The notes beneath the pieces were generated by a model. The model saw nothing but the letters and a program-made list of their open reading frames with translations, was not told where the DNA came from and ran no database searches. 64,000 nt of DNA from RBG-16-66-20 sp035308765 (GTDB lineage: Bacteria > Pseudomonadota > Gammaproteobacteria > Burkholderiales > SG8-39), in NCBI GenBank assembly GCA_035308765.1, contig DATGGA010000012.1, positions 1-64,000 on the forward strand, written 5' to 3'. This document shows positions 48,222 to 57,025 of this stretch, in pieces (positions within the stretch are counted from its first letter, which is position 1; the number at the start of each line of letters is the position of its first letter). A program made the translations under genes and the position numbers.

Positions 48222-49651
48222 TACTGGAGCGTTTTCGCTTTCTCGAACGCTTCCTCGATCGCGCCGACCATGTAGAAGGCCTGCTCCGGCAGCGCGTCGC
48301 ACTCGCCGTTGACGATCATCTTGAAGCCCTTGATGGTGTCCTTGAGAGAAACATACTTGCCCGGGGTGCCGGTGAAGTTCTGCGCCACCGTGAAGGGCTG
48401 CGACAGGAAGCGCTGGATTTTCCGCGCGCGGGATACCGCGAGCTTGTCCTCGGGCGCGAGTTCGTCCATGCCCAGGATGGCGATGATGTCGCGCAGTTCC
48501 TTGTAGCGCTGCAGGGTCGCCTGCACCGAGCGCGTGGTGTTGTAATGGTCTTCGCCGATGGTGTTCGGGTCGACCTGGCGCGAGGTGGAGTCGAGCGGGT
48601 CCACGGCCGGATAGATGCCGAGCGAGGCGATGTCGCGCGACAGCACGACGGTCGCGTCGAGGTGGCCGAAGGTTGTCGCAGGCGACGGGTCGGTCAAGTC
48701 ATCGGCAGGCACATATACGGCTTGAATCGAAGTGATCGAGCCGACCTTGGTCGAGGTGATGCGCTCCTGCAAGCGGCCCATTTCCTCGGCCAGCGTCGGC
48801 TGATAGCCCACTGCGGAAGGCATCCGGCCGAGCAGCGCGGATACTTCGGTGCCCGCCAGCGTGAAGCGGTAGATGTTGTCGACGAAGAACAGGATGTCGC
48901 GGCCCTCGTCGCGGAAACTCTCGGCCATCGTGAGGCCCGTCAGCGCCACGCGCAGGCGGTTGCCCGGGGGCTCGTTCATCTGGCCGAACACCATCGCCAC
49001 TTTCGAATCGGTCAGGTTGTCGAGCTTGACCACTTCGGCTTCGATCATCTCGTGATAGAAGTCGTTGCCCTCGCGGGTGCGCTCGCCGACGCCCGCAAAC
49101 ACCGACAGGCCCGAGTGCTGGGTCGCGATGTTGTTGATCAGTTCCAGCATGTTCACGGTCTTGCCGACGCCCGCGCCGCCGAAGAGGCCGATTTTTCCGC
49201 CTTTGGCGAACGGGCAGATGAGGTCGATTACCTTGATGCCCGTTTCGAGCAGCTCCACCGACGGCGACAGCTCGTCGAATTTCGGCGCCGCCTGATGGAT
49301 CGAGCGCAGTTTGTCCGACTTGATCGGGCCGCCGTCATCGATCGGCCGGCCGAGCACGTCCATGATGCGGCCGAGCGTGCCCAGGCCAACGGGCACCGAG
49401 ATCGGCCCGCCGGTGTTGTTCACCTTCATGCCGCGGCGCAGGCCGTCGGAGGATCCCAGCGCGATGCAGCGCACCACGCCGTCGCCGAGCTGCTGCTCGA
49501 CTTCGAAAGTGAGGCCCTTCTCGACCAGTCCGCCCTCGCCCGTGTCGGCGAGCTTGAGCGCGTCGTAGACCTTTGGCATCCCGTCGCGGGGGAATTCAAT
49601 GTCGGTGACTGCGCCGACGCATTGAACGATCGTTCCTTGTGCTTGTGCCAT
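48221..49651 (-). CDS. atpD: ATP synthase F1 beta subunit
   Basis: 476 residues, catalytic subunit. P-loop GGAGVGKTVNM, catalytic glutamate in VGERTREGNDFYHEM, Walker B ILFFVDNIYRFTLAG, and the DELSEED-related segment DELAPEDKLAVSRARKIQ. It lies 11 nt behind atpG. Together with alpha it forms the catalytic hexamer. Confidence 0.98.
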   Translation of the reverse strand: MAQAQGTIVQCVGAVTDIEFPRDGMPKVYDALKLADTGEGGLVEKGLTFEVEQQLGDGVVRCIALGSSDGLRRGMKVNNTGGPISVPVGLGTLGRIMDVLGRPIDDGGPIKSDKLRSIHQAAPKFDELSPSVELLETGIKVIDLICPFAKGGKIGLFGGAGVGKTVNMLELINNIATQHSGLSVFAGVGERTREGNDFYHEMIEAEVVKLDNLTDSKVAMVFGQMNEPPGNRLRVALTGLTMAESFRDEGRDILFFVDNIYRFTLAGTEVSALLGRMPSAVGYQPTLAEEMGRLQERITSTKVGSITSIQAVYVPADDLTDPSPATTFGHLDATVVLSRDIASLGIYPAVDPLDSTSRQVDPNTIGEDHYNTTRSVQATLQRYKELRDIIAILGMDELAPEDKLAVSRARKIQRFLSQPFTVAQNFTGTPGKYVSLKDTIKGFKMIVNGECDALPEQAFYMVGAIEEAFEKAKTLQ

Positions 49652-49662
49652 GGTTCGTTCCT

Positions 49663-50526
49663 TTATACGGCGGCAGCGCCGCCCACAATTTCAGAAAGCT
49701 CTTTGGTGATGCCGGCCTGGCGGTTCTTGTTGTAGATCAGCGTCAGCTCGTCGATCAGGTCGCGCGCGTTGTCGGAGGCGGCCTTCATCGCCACCATGCG
49801 CGCCGACTGCTCTGACGCCATGTTCTCGGCCACCGCCTGGAAAATGATCGCCTCGATGTAGCGCGTCATCACCTGATCGAGCACCGTCTTGGCTTCCGGC
49901 TCGTAAAGGTAGTCCCACACTGTCTCCGGCGCGCCCATGCGCTCGCCCGAAAGCGGCAGCAGCTGCTCGATGACGGGCTCCTGCTTCATGGTGTTCAGGA
50001 AACGCGTATAGCCGATCACCAGGCGATCGAACCGGCCCTTGGTGTAACCATCCAGCATCACCTTGACGGTACCGATCAGCTTGTCCATCTGCGGCCGGTC
50101 GCCGATCTGGATGGCGTGCGAAACGATGTTCGCGCCCAGGCGCTGCATGAATCCGAAGCCCTTGTTGCCTATGCAGCAGACGTCGACTTCCCCGCCCTCC
50201 GCCTGCCACGTTTTGTACTGGTTGAGCGCCATGCGCAGCAGGTTGGTGTTGAGCGCACCGCACAACCCTTTGTCGGTGGTGATCACGATCAGGCCGACGC
50301 GCTTTGCGGTTTCGCGCGATACCAGGAACGGATGGCGATATTCCGGGTTGGCATGGCTGATGTGCGCCGCCACGTTGCGGATTTTCTCCCCGTAGGGACG
50401 CGCCATGCGCATGCGCTCCTGCGCCTTGCGCATTTTCGAGGCGGCGACCATCTCCATCGCCTTGGTGATTTTCCGAGTGTTCTGCACACTCTTGATCTTC
50501 ACCCGTATTTCTTTGGTGCCCGGCAT
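49663..50526 (-). CDS. atpG: ATP synthase F1 gamma subunit
   Basis: 287 residues, the rotor shaft. N-terminal helix EIRVKIKSVQNTRKITKAMEMVAASKMRKAQ and C-terminal helix MVAMKAASDNARDLIDELTLIYNKNRQAGITKEL (both in outline) form the coiled coil; GLCGALNTNL is the family signature in the globular part. Lies 11 nt behind atpA. Confidence 0.97.
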   Translation of the reverse strand: MPGTKEIRVKIKSVQNTRKITKAMEMVAASKMRKAQERMRMARPYGEKIRNVAAHISHANPEYRHPFLVSRETAKRVGLIVITTDKGLCGALNTNLLRMALNQYKTWQAEGGEVDVCCIGNKGFGFMQRLGANIVSHAIQIGDRPQMDKLIGTVKVMLDGYTKGRFDRLVIGYTRFLNTMKQEPVIEQLLPLSGERMGAPETVWDYLYEPEAKTVLDQVMTRYIEAIIFQAVAENMASEQSARMVAMKAASDNARDLIDELTLIYNKNRQAGITKELSEIVGGAAAV

Positions 50527-50537
50527 GGCGTGTCAGC

Positions 50538-52085
50538 TCAGTAGGTGCCGTTCTTCTTCCAGTCCTCGATCGCCGACTTGAGCGCTTTCTCGTCGTCGGC
50601 CGGGAGATCGCTTTTGTCCTCGATCCGCTTGATCAGGTCCGCGTACTTGGCCTTCACGTAGTCGCGCATCGAGCGTTCGGCGGCAAGCGCTTTCTTGACG
50701 TCGATGTCGTTGAAAAAACCATTGTTGACCGCGAACAGCGTCAGCGCCATCTCCCACACCTGTTGCGGGTGGTACTGGGCCTGTTTCATGAGTTCGGTGA
50801 CCATGCGGCCGAGTTCCAGCTGCTTGCGCGTGGCCTCGTCCAGGTCGGAGGCAAACTGCGCGAAGGCGGCGAGTTCGCGGTACTGCGCGAGCGCGAGACG
50901 CACGCCGCCGCCTGTGTCCTTGCGCTTCATGATCTTAGTCTGCGCGGCGCCGCCCACCCGGGATACCGAGACGCCGGCATTGATCGCGGGCCGGATACCG
51001 GCGTTGAAGAGGTCGGTCTCAAGGAAGATCTGGCCGTCTGTGATCGAGATCACGTTGGTCGGTACGAACGCGGTCACGTCGCCGGCCTGGGTTTCGATGA
51101 TCGGCAACGCAGTCAGCGAGCCCGTCTTGCCCTTGACCGCGCCCTTGGTGAATTTCTCGACATAGTCCGGATTCACGCGCGCAGCGCGCTCGAGCAGGCG
51201 GCTATGCAGGTAGAACACGTCGCCCGGATAGGCTTCGCGGCCCGGCGGGCGGCGCAGCAGCAGCGAAACCTGCCGGTAGGCCCAGGCCTGCTTGGTCAAA
51301 TCGTCGTAAATGATGAGCGCGTCCTGGCCGCGGTCGCGGAAGTATTCGCCCATGGTGCAACCGGAGTACGGCGCAATGAACTGCATTGCCGCGGATTCGG
51401 ACGCCGTCGCGGCAACAACGATGGTGTAAGCCATCGCGCCGTGCTCCTCCAGCTTGCGCACCACGTTGGCGACGGTCGAGGCCTTCTGTCCGATCGCGAC
51501 GTAGACGCAGAACAGGTCCTTGCCCTTCTGGTTGATGATCGTGTCCACCGCCACCGCCGTTTTGCCGGTCTGGCGGTCGCCGATGATCAGTTCGCGCTGG
51601 CCGCGGCCGACGGGCACCATGGCGTCGATCGCCTTGAGGCCGGTCTGCACCGGCTGCGACACCGATTGCCGCGCGATCACCCCCGGCGCGACTTTCTCGA
51701 TGACGTCCGTGAGCTTGGCGTTGATCGGACCCTTGCCGTCGATCGGCGCGCCCAGCGAATTGACCACGCGGCCAAGCAGTTCCGGGCCGATCGGCACCGA
51801 CAGGATCTTGCCGGTGCACTTGACCGTGTCGCCCTCGGTGATGTGCTCGTACTCGCCCAGGATCACCGCGCCGACCGAGTCGCGCTCGAGGTTGAGCGCC
51901 AGGCCGAAGGTGTTCTTCGGGAACTCCAGCATTTCGCCCTGCATCACGTCCGACAGGCCGTGTACGCGGCAGATGCCGTCGGTCACCGATACCACGGTGC
52001 CCTGGGTGCGCATCTGCGCACCGGCATCCATGTTCTGGATGCGGTTCTTGATGAGTTCCGAAATTTCGGCCGGATTGAGTTGCAT
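50538..52085 (-). CDS. atpA: ATP synthase F1 alpha subunit
   Basis: 515 residues, non-catalytic nucleotide-binding subunit. P-loop GDRQTGKTAVAVD, the catalytic-site arginine region VNPDYVEKFT-type loop and ALIIYDDLTKQAWAYRQVSLLLRRPPGREAYPGDVFYLHSRLLERAA (outline) are standard. Lies 10 nt behind atpH. Confidence 0.98.
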   Translation of the reverse strand: MQLNPAEISELIKNRIQNMDAGAQMRTQGTVVSVTDGICRVHGLSDVMQGEMLEFPKNTFGLALNLERDSVGAVILGEYEHITEGDTVKCTGKILSVPIGPELLGRVVNSLGAPIDGKGPINAKLTDVIEKVAPGVIARQSVSQPVQTGLKAIDAMVPVGRGQRELIIGDRQTGKTAVAVDTIINQKGKDLFCVYVAIGQKASTVANVVRKLEEHGAMAYTIVVAATASESAAMQFIAPYSGCTMGEYFRDRGQDALIIYDDLTKQAWAYRQVSLLLRRPPGREAYPGDVFYLHSRLLERAARVNPDYVEKFTKGAVKGKTGSLTALPIIETQAGDVTAFVPTNVISITDGQIFLETDLFNAGIRPAINAGVSVSRVGGAAQTKIMKRKDTGGGVRLALAQYRELAAFAQFASDLDEATRKQLELGRMVTELMKQAQYHPQQVWEMALTLFAVNNGFFNDIDVKKALAAERSMRDYVKAKYADLIKRIEDKSDLPADDEKALKSAIEDWKKNGTY

Positions 52086-52095
52086 TTGAAGCTCC

Positions 52096-52632
52096 TTAAG
52101 CTTTCAGCGCGGTTTCGAGCGCGGCGAGCTGCGCGCGCGCGGAACCGTCGATAACCTTGTCGCCGATCACGATCTTGACGCCGCCGATGAGCGTCTTGTC
52201 CACGCTGACGCGGGCCTTCACCTTGCGGCCGGTTTTTTTCTCCAGCCTCGCCACCAGGTCGGCGACCTGGGCCTGGTCCATCTCGAAGGCGGTGTAGACC
52301 TCGGCCTCGACCACGCCTTCGCGTTCGTTCTTCAGCACCTCGTACTGGCTGCGGATCTCGGCCAGCACGTCCAGGCGGCCGTTCTCCGCCAGCACCCGCA
52401 CGAAGTTCTCGTTCTCGCCCGTGAGCTTTCCGGACAGGATGGAAAGAAACAGCCCGGCGACTTTCGCGGCCGGGAAATTCGGGTCGCCGACCGCCGCGCG
52501 CACGCGCTCGTCCGCCGCCACCACGGACAGGTTGGCGAGCGCCGCCGACCAGTCGGCGAGCTTGCCCTGGGCGTCGGCCAGCCTGAAGGCGGCTTCCGCG
52601 TAAGGGCGCGCGATGGTGCTGGGTTCCGCCAT
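52096..52632 (-). CDS. atpH: ATP synthase F1 delta subunit
   Basis: 178 residues. N-terminal six-helix domain (STIARPYAEAAFRLADAQGKL) binds the top of alpha; the C-terminal part (VKARVSVDKTLIGGVKIVIGDKVIDGSARAQL) contacts the b subunit, forming the peripheral stalk. Shares one base with the atpF stop. Confidence 0.96.
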   Translation of the reverse strand: MAEPSTIARPYAEAAFRLADAQGKLADWSAALANLSVVAADERVRAAVGDPNFPAAKVAGLFLSILSGKLTGENENFVRVLAENGRLDVLAEIRSQYEVLKNEREGVVEAEVYTAFEMDQAQVADLVARLEKKTGRKVKARVSVDKTLIGGVKIVIGDKVIDGSARAQLAALETALKA

Positions 52633-53102
52633 CAGAGCTGCTTCTTGATCCCGTCGAGCAGATCGGCGTGCGTCTTGGCGTCCACTTCGCGGCGCAGGAT
52701 TTTCTCCGCGCCGGCGACCGCCAGCGCCGCGACCTGCTCGCGCAGCTGCTCGCGAGCGCGCTGCGCCTCCTGCTGGATGTCGGCCTTGGCGGCGGCCTTC
52801 TCGCGATCGCCTTCGGACTTGGCGGCGATTTTCGCCGCCTCGACCATCTGCGCGTCGCGCTTCTCGGCCTGCGCGATGATCTCTGCGGCGCGCGCGCGCG
52901 CTTCCTGTATCGCCTGCTCGGCCTGTCTGCCGGAGATCTCGAGCGATTTCTTGCCCTGCTCGGCGGCGGCCAAGCCATCAGCGATGGTCTTCTGCCGCGC
53001 GTCGATCTTCTCCTGCATCAACGGCCAGATGTATTTCACCGTGATAAAAATGAAGACGAAGAAAACGATCGCTTGGGCAAACAGTGTCGTATTGAGGTTC
53101 AT
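52632..53102 (-). CDS. atpF: ATP synthase Fo b subunit
   Basis: 156 residues: one N-terminal TM helix (about 5-25, TLFAQAIVFFVFIFITVKYIWP) and a long charged coiled coil (about 30-150) forming the peripheral stalk. 39 nt behind atpE. Confidence 0.96.
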   Translation of the reverse strand: MNLNTTLFAQAIVFFVFIFITVKYIWPLMQEKIDARQKTIADGLAAAEQGKKSLEISGRQAEQAIQEARARAAEIIAQAEKRDAQMVEAAKIAAKSEGDREKAAAKADIQQEAQRAREQLREQVAALAVAGAEKILRREVDAKTHADLLDGIKKQL

Positions 53103-53141
53103 GGCCTCCCCTCAGGGATCCGATCTCGCCCGCAGGTATAT

Positions 53142-53414
53142 CTAGCGGAACGCGCTGGCCAGCGGGTTGGCGAAGGCAAAGAACATCGCGATACCGAGGC
53201 CAATGATGAACGATGCGTCTATCAAGCCCAGCAGCAGGAAAACCTTGCCCTGCAGCGAGTCGGTAAGTTCGGGCTGGCGGGCTGCGGCCTCCAAGAAACG
53301 ACTGCACATAATGCCGACGCCAACGCAGGCGCCGAGCGCGCCCAAGCCAACCATTAGGCCGATACCAATGCCGGTGTAGGCCTGAACCATCGCCAAAAGC
53401 TGAAGTTTTTCCAT
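53142..53414 (-). CDS. atpE: ATP synthase Fo c subunit
   Basis: 90 residues, a two-helix hairpin of the rotor ring. The ion-binding carboxylate is an Asp in GLIDASFIIG (helix 2); this, with no Na-type Q/E/S set, fits proton use. Loop AARQPEL is the usual polar loop. Lies 46 nt behind atpB. Confidence 0.96.
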   Translation of the reverse strand: MEKLQLLAMVQAYTGIGIGLMVGLGALGACVGVGIMCSRFLEAAARQPELTDSLQGKVFLLLGLIDASFIIGLGIAMFFAFANPLASAFR

Positions 53415-53460
53415 TTTTCGATTCCCTTTTCTATACGTGAAGACGGTGTTGTTTCCGGTA

Positions 53461-54285
53461 TCAGTGATGCTCGTGGGCCATGGCTATGTAGACCACGGCT
53501 AACATCATGAAGATATATGCCTGCAGGAGAACGATCAGGATGTGAAAGATCGCCCAGCCAAGGCCCAAAAAGAGTGATGCAACGAAGCCGAAGAAGTAAT
53601 CCTCCGAATACGCGCTGTGGGCCGCCCATAGCCAGATGAGCAGAAACAGGATCTCGCCCGCGTACATGTTGCCGAATAGCCGCAGCGAATGCGACAGCGG
53701 TTTGGAGACGTACTCGACGCAATTGAAAAGAAAGTTGGCCGGCCACAAAAAAACATTCTTGCCGAAAGGGGCGCAAAACAACTCGTGAATCCAGCCGCCA
53801 AGGCCCTTGGCCGAAATCGAGAACCAGATCATCAGCGCAAAGATCGAAAGCGAGAGCGCGAACGTGGTATTCACGTCGGCTGTAGGGACGATGCGCCAGT
53901 GATGCACGCCGATCTGACTGAATGCACCCGACACCCAGTCCGCCGGCAGGAAATCCATCGCGTTCATCAGTACGATCCAGACAAACAGAGTCAACGCCAC
54001 CGGCGCCACGAATTCGTGGCGATCACCGTGGCGGAAGATGCCTTTGACTTGATCGTCCACGAACCCGATCAGGACTTCGACGAACGCCTGGCGCTTCCCC
54101 GGCACCCCGGCTGTGGCGCCTCGCACCAGCCACCAGAGCAGTCCCAGACCGACGATGCCGAGCACGATGGCGGTAATGACCGAATCGATATTGACGGTCC
54201 AGAAGCCACCCCCCTCAGCCGACTTGCTGAGGAAGCTGAGATGATGCTCGATGTAATCGCTTGCGGATTCGTACTCTGCGGGCAT
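53461..54285 (-). CDS. atpB: ATP synthase Fo a subunit
   Basis: 274 residues, about 6 TM helices. The essential arginine is in PLSHSLRLFGNMYAGE and the C-terminal helix LLQAYIFMMLAVVYIAMA carries the family QAYIF motif. ATG at 54285 gives MPAEYESASDYIEHHLSFL; the frame is open to 54378 but inside atpI. Confidence 0.97.
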   Translation of the reverse strand: MPAEYESASDYIEHHLSFLSKSAEGGGFWTVNIDSVITAIVLGIVGLGLLWWLVRGATAGVPGKRQAFVEVLIGFVDDQVKGIFRHGDRHEFVAPVALTLFVWIVLMNAMDFLPADWVSGAFSQIGVHHWRIVPTADVNTTFALSLSIFALMIWFSISAKGLGGWIHELFCAPFGKNVFLWPANFLFNCVEYVSKPLSHSLRLFGNMYAGEILFLLIWLWAAHSAYSEDYFFGFVASLFLGLGWAIFHILIVLLQAYIFMMLAVVYIAMAHEHH

Positions 54286-54295
54286 CTTGATGCTT

Positions 54296-54682
54296 TTAGT
54301 TCTCGCGGACAAAAAATGCCATCGAAAAAATCGTCGCTGTCGCCATGAAGGTCCCCAGAAATGCGACCACAACGACATCCTTGTAAATCGTCAGTACCGT
54401 CCCGACAAGGATCACCATCAGGCCGATCTTGACGCCCTCGGCCCGCAAAGCACCCACCAGAATCCCCCCTGCAGACTGCGTATCCCCCTTAATACCCTTC
54501 GCCGCCGCCATCCCGGACGCGCAGCCTGCGCACAAGCTGACTGCACCTCCCAGCGCCGCCGACAGCGCACCATGCCCGCCTGTCAAGAGTCCGGCCAAAA
54601 GCGTCAGGGCGGCGGTGGCGACCAATTGCCACCGGAGAACGGTGCGGATCGCTTTGCTCAACAACCGAGGCTTGGCATTCAC
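54296..54682 (-). CDS. atpI: ATP synthase assembly/accessory protein AtpI
   Basis: 128 residues with four hydrophobic helices; it assists c-ring assembly or Mg transport in related bacteria. GTG at 54682 is preferred over an open frame to 54754, because a good promoter lies between the two and GGGGTGGGGAGC precedes the GTG. First gene of the atp operon. Confidence 0.85.
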   Translation of the reverse strand: MNAKPRLLSKAIRTVLRWQLVATAALTLLAGLLTGGHGALSAALGGAVSLCAGCASGMAAAKGIKGDTQSAGGILVGALRAEGVKIGLMVILVGTVLTIYKDVVVVAFLGTFMATATIFSMAFFVREN

Positions 54683-54709
54683 GCTCCCCACCCCCTGCAA
54701 AGCGGCAAA

Positions 54710-54739
54710 AGTATATGCGGTTCGCGCACGATGGGTCAA
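54710..54739 (-). promoter_or_regulatory. Sigma-70 promoter of the atp operon
   Basis: On the minus strand TTGACC (54734-54739) and TATACT (54710-54715) are spaced 18 nt apart, a good -35/-10 pair. Transcription would start near 54703, about 20 nt before the atpI GTG. It lies in the 107-nt parB-atpI gap, so the atp operon can be expressed independently of parAB. Confidence 0.75.
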
Positions 54740-54789
54740 CGTGTTGCAGCGCAAAATTCTGTCTTGTTTTCCGGCACAGCCCGTTTGCG

Positions 54790-55632
54790 TCAGCGGAGCT
54801 TTTTCAACAGCTGTTCCAGGTGGTCGAGCCCCGAATAGCTGACGAGAATCGTGCCGCTACCCTTGCGGCCGGGGCGAATCTGCACCGTAGTTCCCAGTCG
54901 CTGGGATATTTCCTCCTCCAGCCGCGCCAGGTCACGGTCCGTCTTATGCTTGCCGCGCGCGGCGGGCCCGCGCAGCAGGCGGGTCCCAAGCGCCTCGCTA
55001 TCGCGCACCGAGAGGCCGCGCGCGGCGATGCGGTTGGCCGCTTCGATCTGGCGCGCGCCGTCCAGGACCAGCAGCGCGCGCGCGTGCCCCATCTCTAGGG
55101 TTCCGTCCATCAACATCGCCTGTACCGGCTTGGCCAGCTTCAGCAGCCGCAGCAGGTTGGTAGTGGCGCTGCGCGAGCGGCCGACGGCCTCGGCCGCCTG
55201 CTCGTGAGTCATGCGGAATTCATCCACTAGGCGCTGCAGGCCAGCCGCTTCTTCAATCGGATTCAGGTCTTCGCGCTGGATGTTCTCGATCAACGCCATC
55301 GCCAGCACCGCGCCATCCGCAACGTCGCGCACCAGGACTGGTACGTCCGCGAGCCCGGCGATCTGCGCCGCGCGCCAGCGCCGTTCTCCGGCGATCAGTT
55401 CGTATTGATCGCGGCCAATCGGCCTGACGAGCAGTGGTTGCATCAAGCCCTGTGCCTTGATGGATGCCGCGAGTTCGGCGAGCGCCTTTTCGTCCATGCG
55501 GGTGCGGGGCTGGTATTTCCCCGGCCGGATCGCGCCCACCGGCAAAGTCGCCATGGCGTCTCCCCGGGCGCCGTCCTCGCCGCCGAGCAGCGCGTCCAGA
55601 CCGCGGCCAAGTCCTCCTTTGGGCTTGCTCAT
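54790..55632 (-). CDS. parB: Chromosome-partitioning protein ParB
   Basis: 280 residues: N-terminal KPKGGLGRGLDALLGG tail that stimulates ParA, CTPase/ParB domain (about 28-120, with QPRTRM, ELIAGERRWRAAQIAGL and ENIQREDLNPIEEA), HTH (about 130-160, MTHEQAAEAVGRSRSATTNLL) binding parS, and a C-terminal dimerisation domain. It spreads from parS near the origin and helps load condensin. ATG at 55632 overlaps the parA stop (ATGA). Two parS sites lie at about 59 kb. Confidence 0.96.
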   Translation of the reverse strand: MSKPKGGLGRGLDALLGGEDGARGDAMATLPVGAIRPGKYQPRTRMDEKALAELAASIKAQGLMQPLLVRPIGRDQYELIAGERRWRAAQIAGLADVPVLVRDVADGAVLAMALIENIQREDLNPIEEAAGLQRLVDEFRMTHEQAAEAVGRSRSATTNLLRLLKLAKPVQAMLMDGTLEMGHARALLVLDGARQIEAANRIAARGLSVRDSEALGTRLLRGPAARGKHKTDRDLARLEEEISQRLGTTVQIRPGRKGSGTILVSYSGLDHLEQLLKKLR

Positions 55633-56390
55633 GGGTTCCCTTTCAAGATCTCTGCGGTGAGATCGATGTACGCCTGTGCGCCTTTGGACGTTTTGTCCCA
55701 CACCACCGCCGGAGCGCCGTAGCTCGGCGCCTCCGCAAGACGTACATTGCGCGGCACCAGGGTGCGGTAGACCTTGTTGCCGAAATGCTGCTCCAGCTGC
55801 TGCGAAACCTGGTGCGCTAGCGTGTTGCGCGGATCGAACATGGTGCGCAAGAGGCCCGCGATCTCGAGCCGCGGGTTGAGATTCGAGCGCACCCGCTTGA
55901 TCGTACCGACGAGATCCGAGAGCCCCTCGAGCGCGTAGTACTCGCACTGCATCGGGATCAGCACCTGCTCGGCAGCCGCGAACGCGTTTACCGTCAGCAG
56001 GCTGAGCGACGGCGGGCAGTCGATCAGGATGAAATCGTAGTCGCCGGCGACGCGCTCAAGCGCGTCGCGCAGCCGTCCCTCACGGTTGGGCAGATCGACC
56101 AGTTCTACTTCGGCACCCGCCAGCTCGCGGTTGGCCGGCATCAGGTCGTAACCGCTCTCGGCGCGCACGCGGATATGCGCGGCATCGCCCAGCCCGAGCA
56201 GCACGTGATAGACGGTGCGCGAGAGCTTGCTCTTGTTCACGCCGCTGCCCATCGTCGCGTTGCCCTGCGGATCCAGGTCCACGAGCAGCACGCGCCGGCC
56301 GGATTGCGCCAGGCCGGCCGCGAGATTGACGCTGGTGGTCGTCTTGCCGACGCCGCCTTTCTGATTCGCGACCGCAATGATTTTCGCCAC
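55629..56390 (-). CDS. parA: Chromosome-partitioning ATPase ParA (Soj)
   Basis: 253 residues. Deviant Walker A KGGVGKTTTS, Walker A' LLVDLDPQGNAT and Walker B DFILIDCPPSLSLLT. GTG at 56390 is preferred (2 nt behind the rsmG stop) because it gives the standard start VAKIIAVANQKGG; an open start at 56411 would overlap rsmG. It moves parS/ParB complexes along the nucleoid. Confidence 0.95.
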   Translation of the reverse strand: MAKIIAVANQKGGVGKTTTSVNLAAGLAQSGRRVLLVDLDPQGNATMGSGVNKSKLSRTVYHVLLGLGDAAHIRVRAESGYDLMPANRELAGAEVELVDLPNREGRLRDALERVAGDYDFILIDCPPSLSLLTVNAFAAAEQVLIPMQCEYYALEGLSDLVGTIKRVRSNLNPRLEIAGLLRTMFDPRNTLAHQVSQQLEQHFGNKVYRTLVPRNVRLAEAPSYGAPAVVWDKTSKGAQAYIDLTAEILKGNP

Positions 56391-56392
56391 CG

Positions 56393-57025
56393 TCAAACCC
56401 CGGCCCGGCAAAGAACGAGATGGCGCTCGGCATCCAGCATCGGCACCCTGAGCCGGCGCACTTCATGGCAGTCGCAGTCCGCCGGGACCCGCGCCAGTTC
56501 ATCACGCGGGTAACTTCCCTTCATCGCCGCCAGCACGCCCGACGGCGCGGCGAGATGCCGGCAGGCAGATAGGAAGTCCACCAGGCTGGCGAATCCGCGC
56601 GATATCACCACGGCGAAGCCGTCCGTCGGGCGCCACTCCTCTACGCGCCCAACGTGCACGGCGGCATTGACCAGTCCGAGCTCGATCACCGCCTGGCGCA
56701 GGAATGCGCCTTTCTTTTCATTCGCGTCGTTCAGCGTCACGCGTCGGCCAGGTTCGGCGATCGCGATCGGAATTCCGGGCAGGCCGCCACCCGAACCGAT
56801 GTCGGCAAGCGCTCCTGCGCGATCCGGCAGGTCGCGCAACACGGCGAGCGAATCGAGCAGATGATGGCTCACCACCTGCAACGGATCGCGGATCGCGGTC
56901 AGGTTGTAGGTCTTGTTCCATTTCGCCAGCAGATCCATGTAGGCCAGCAGCTTTTCCGGAGCGCCGGCGGGAAGCGCTAGCGCGAGTTCACCGAGCCCGC
57001 GTTTCAGCGCGGCCTGCGGCGTCAT
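56393..57025 (-). CDS. rsmG: 16S rRNA (guanine-527-N7)-methyltransferase
   Basis: 210 residues. SAM-binding motif LADIGSGGGLPGIPIAIAEP, then NDANEKKGAFLRQAVIELGL, and RGFASLVDFL. Methylates G527 of 16S rRNA; loss gives low-level streptomycin resistance in other bacteria. ATG overlaps the mnmG stop (ATGA). Confidence 0.95.
   Translation of the reverse strand: MTPQAALKRGLGELALALPAGAPEKLLAYMDLLAKWNKTYNLTAIRDPLQVVSHHLLDSLAVLRDLPDRAGALADIGSGGGLPGIPIAIAEPGRRVTLNDANEKKGAFLRQAVIELGLVNAAVHVGRVEEWRPTDGFAVVISRGFASLVDFLSACRHLAAPSGVLAAMKGSYPRDELARVPADCDCHEVRRLRVPMLDAERHLVLCRAGV

Noticed and set aside
50763..52154. 463-codon open frame antisense to atpA
   Set aside because: atpA is unmistakable; the antisense frame has extreme Arg/His/Asp content typical of shadow frames.
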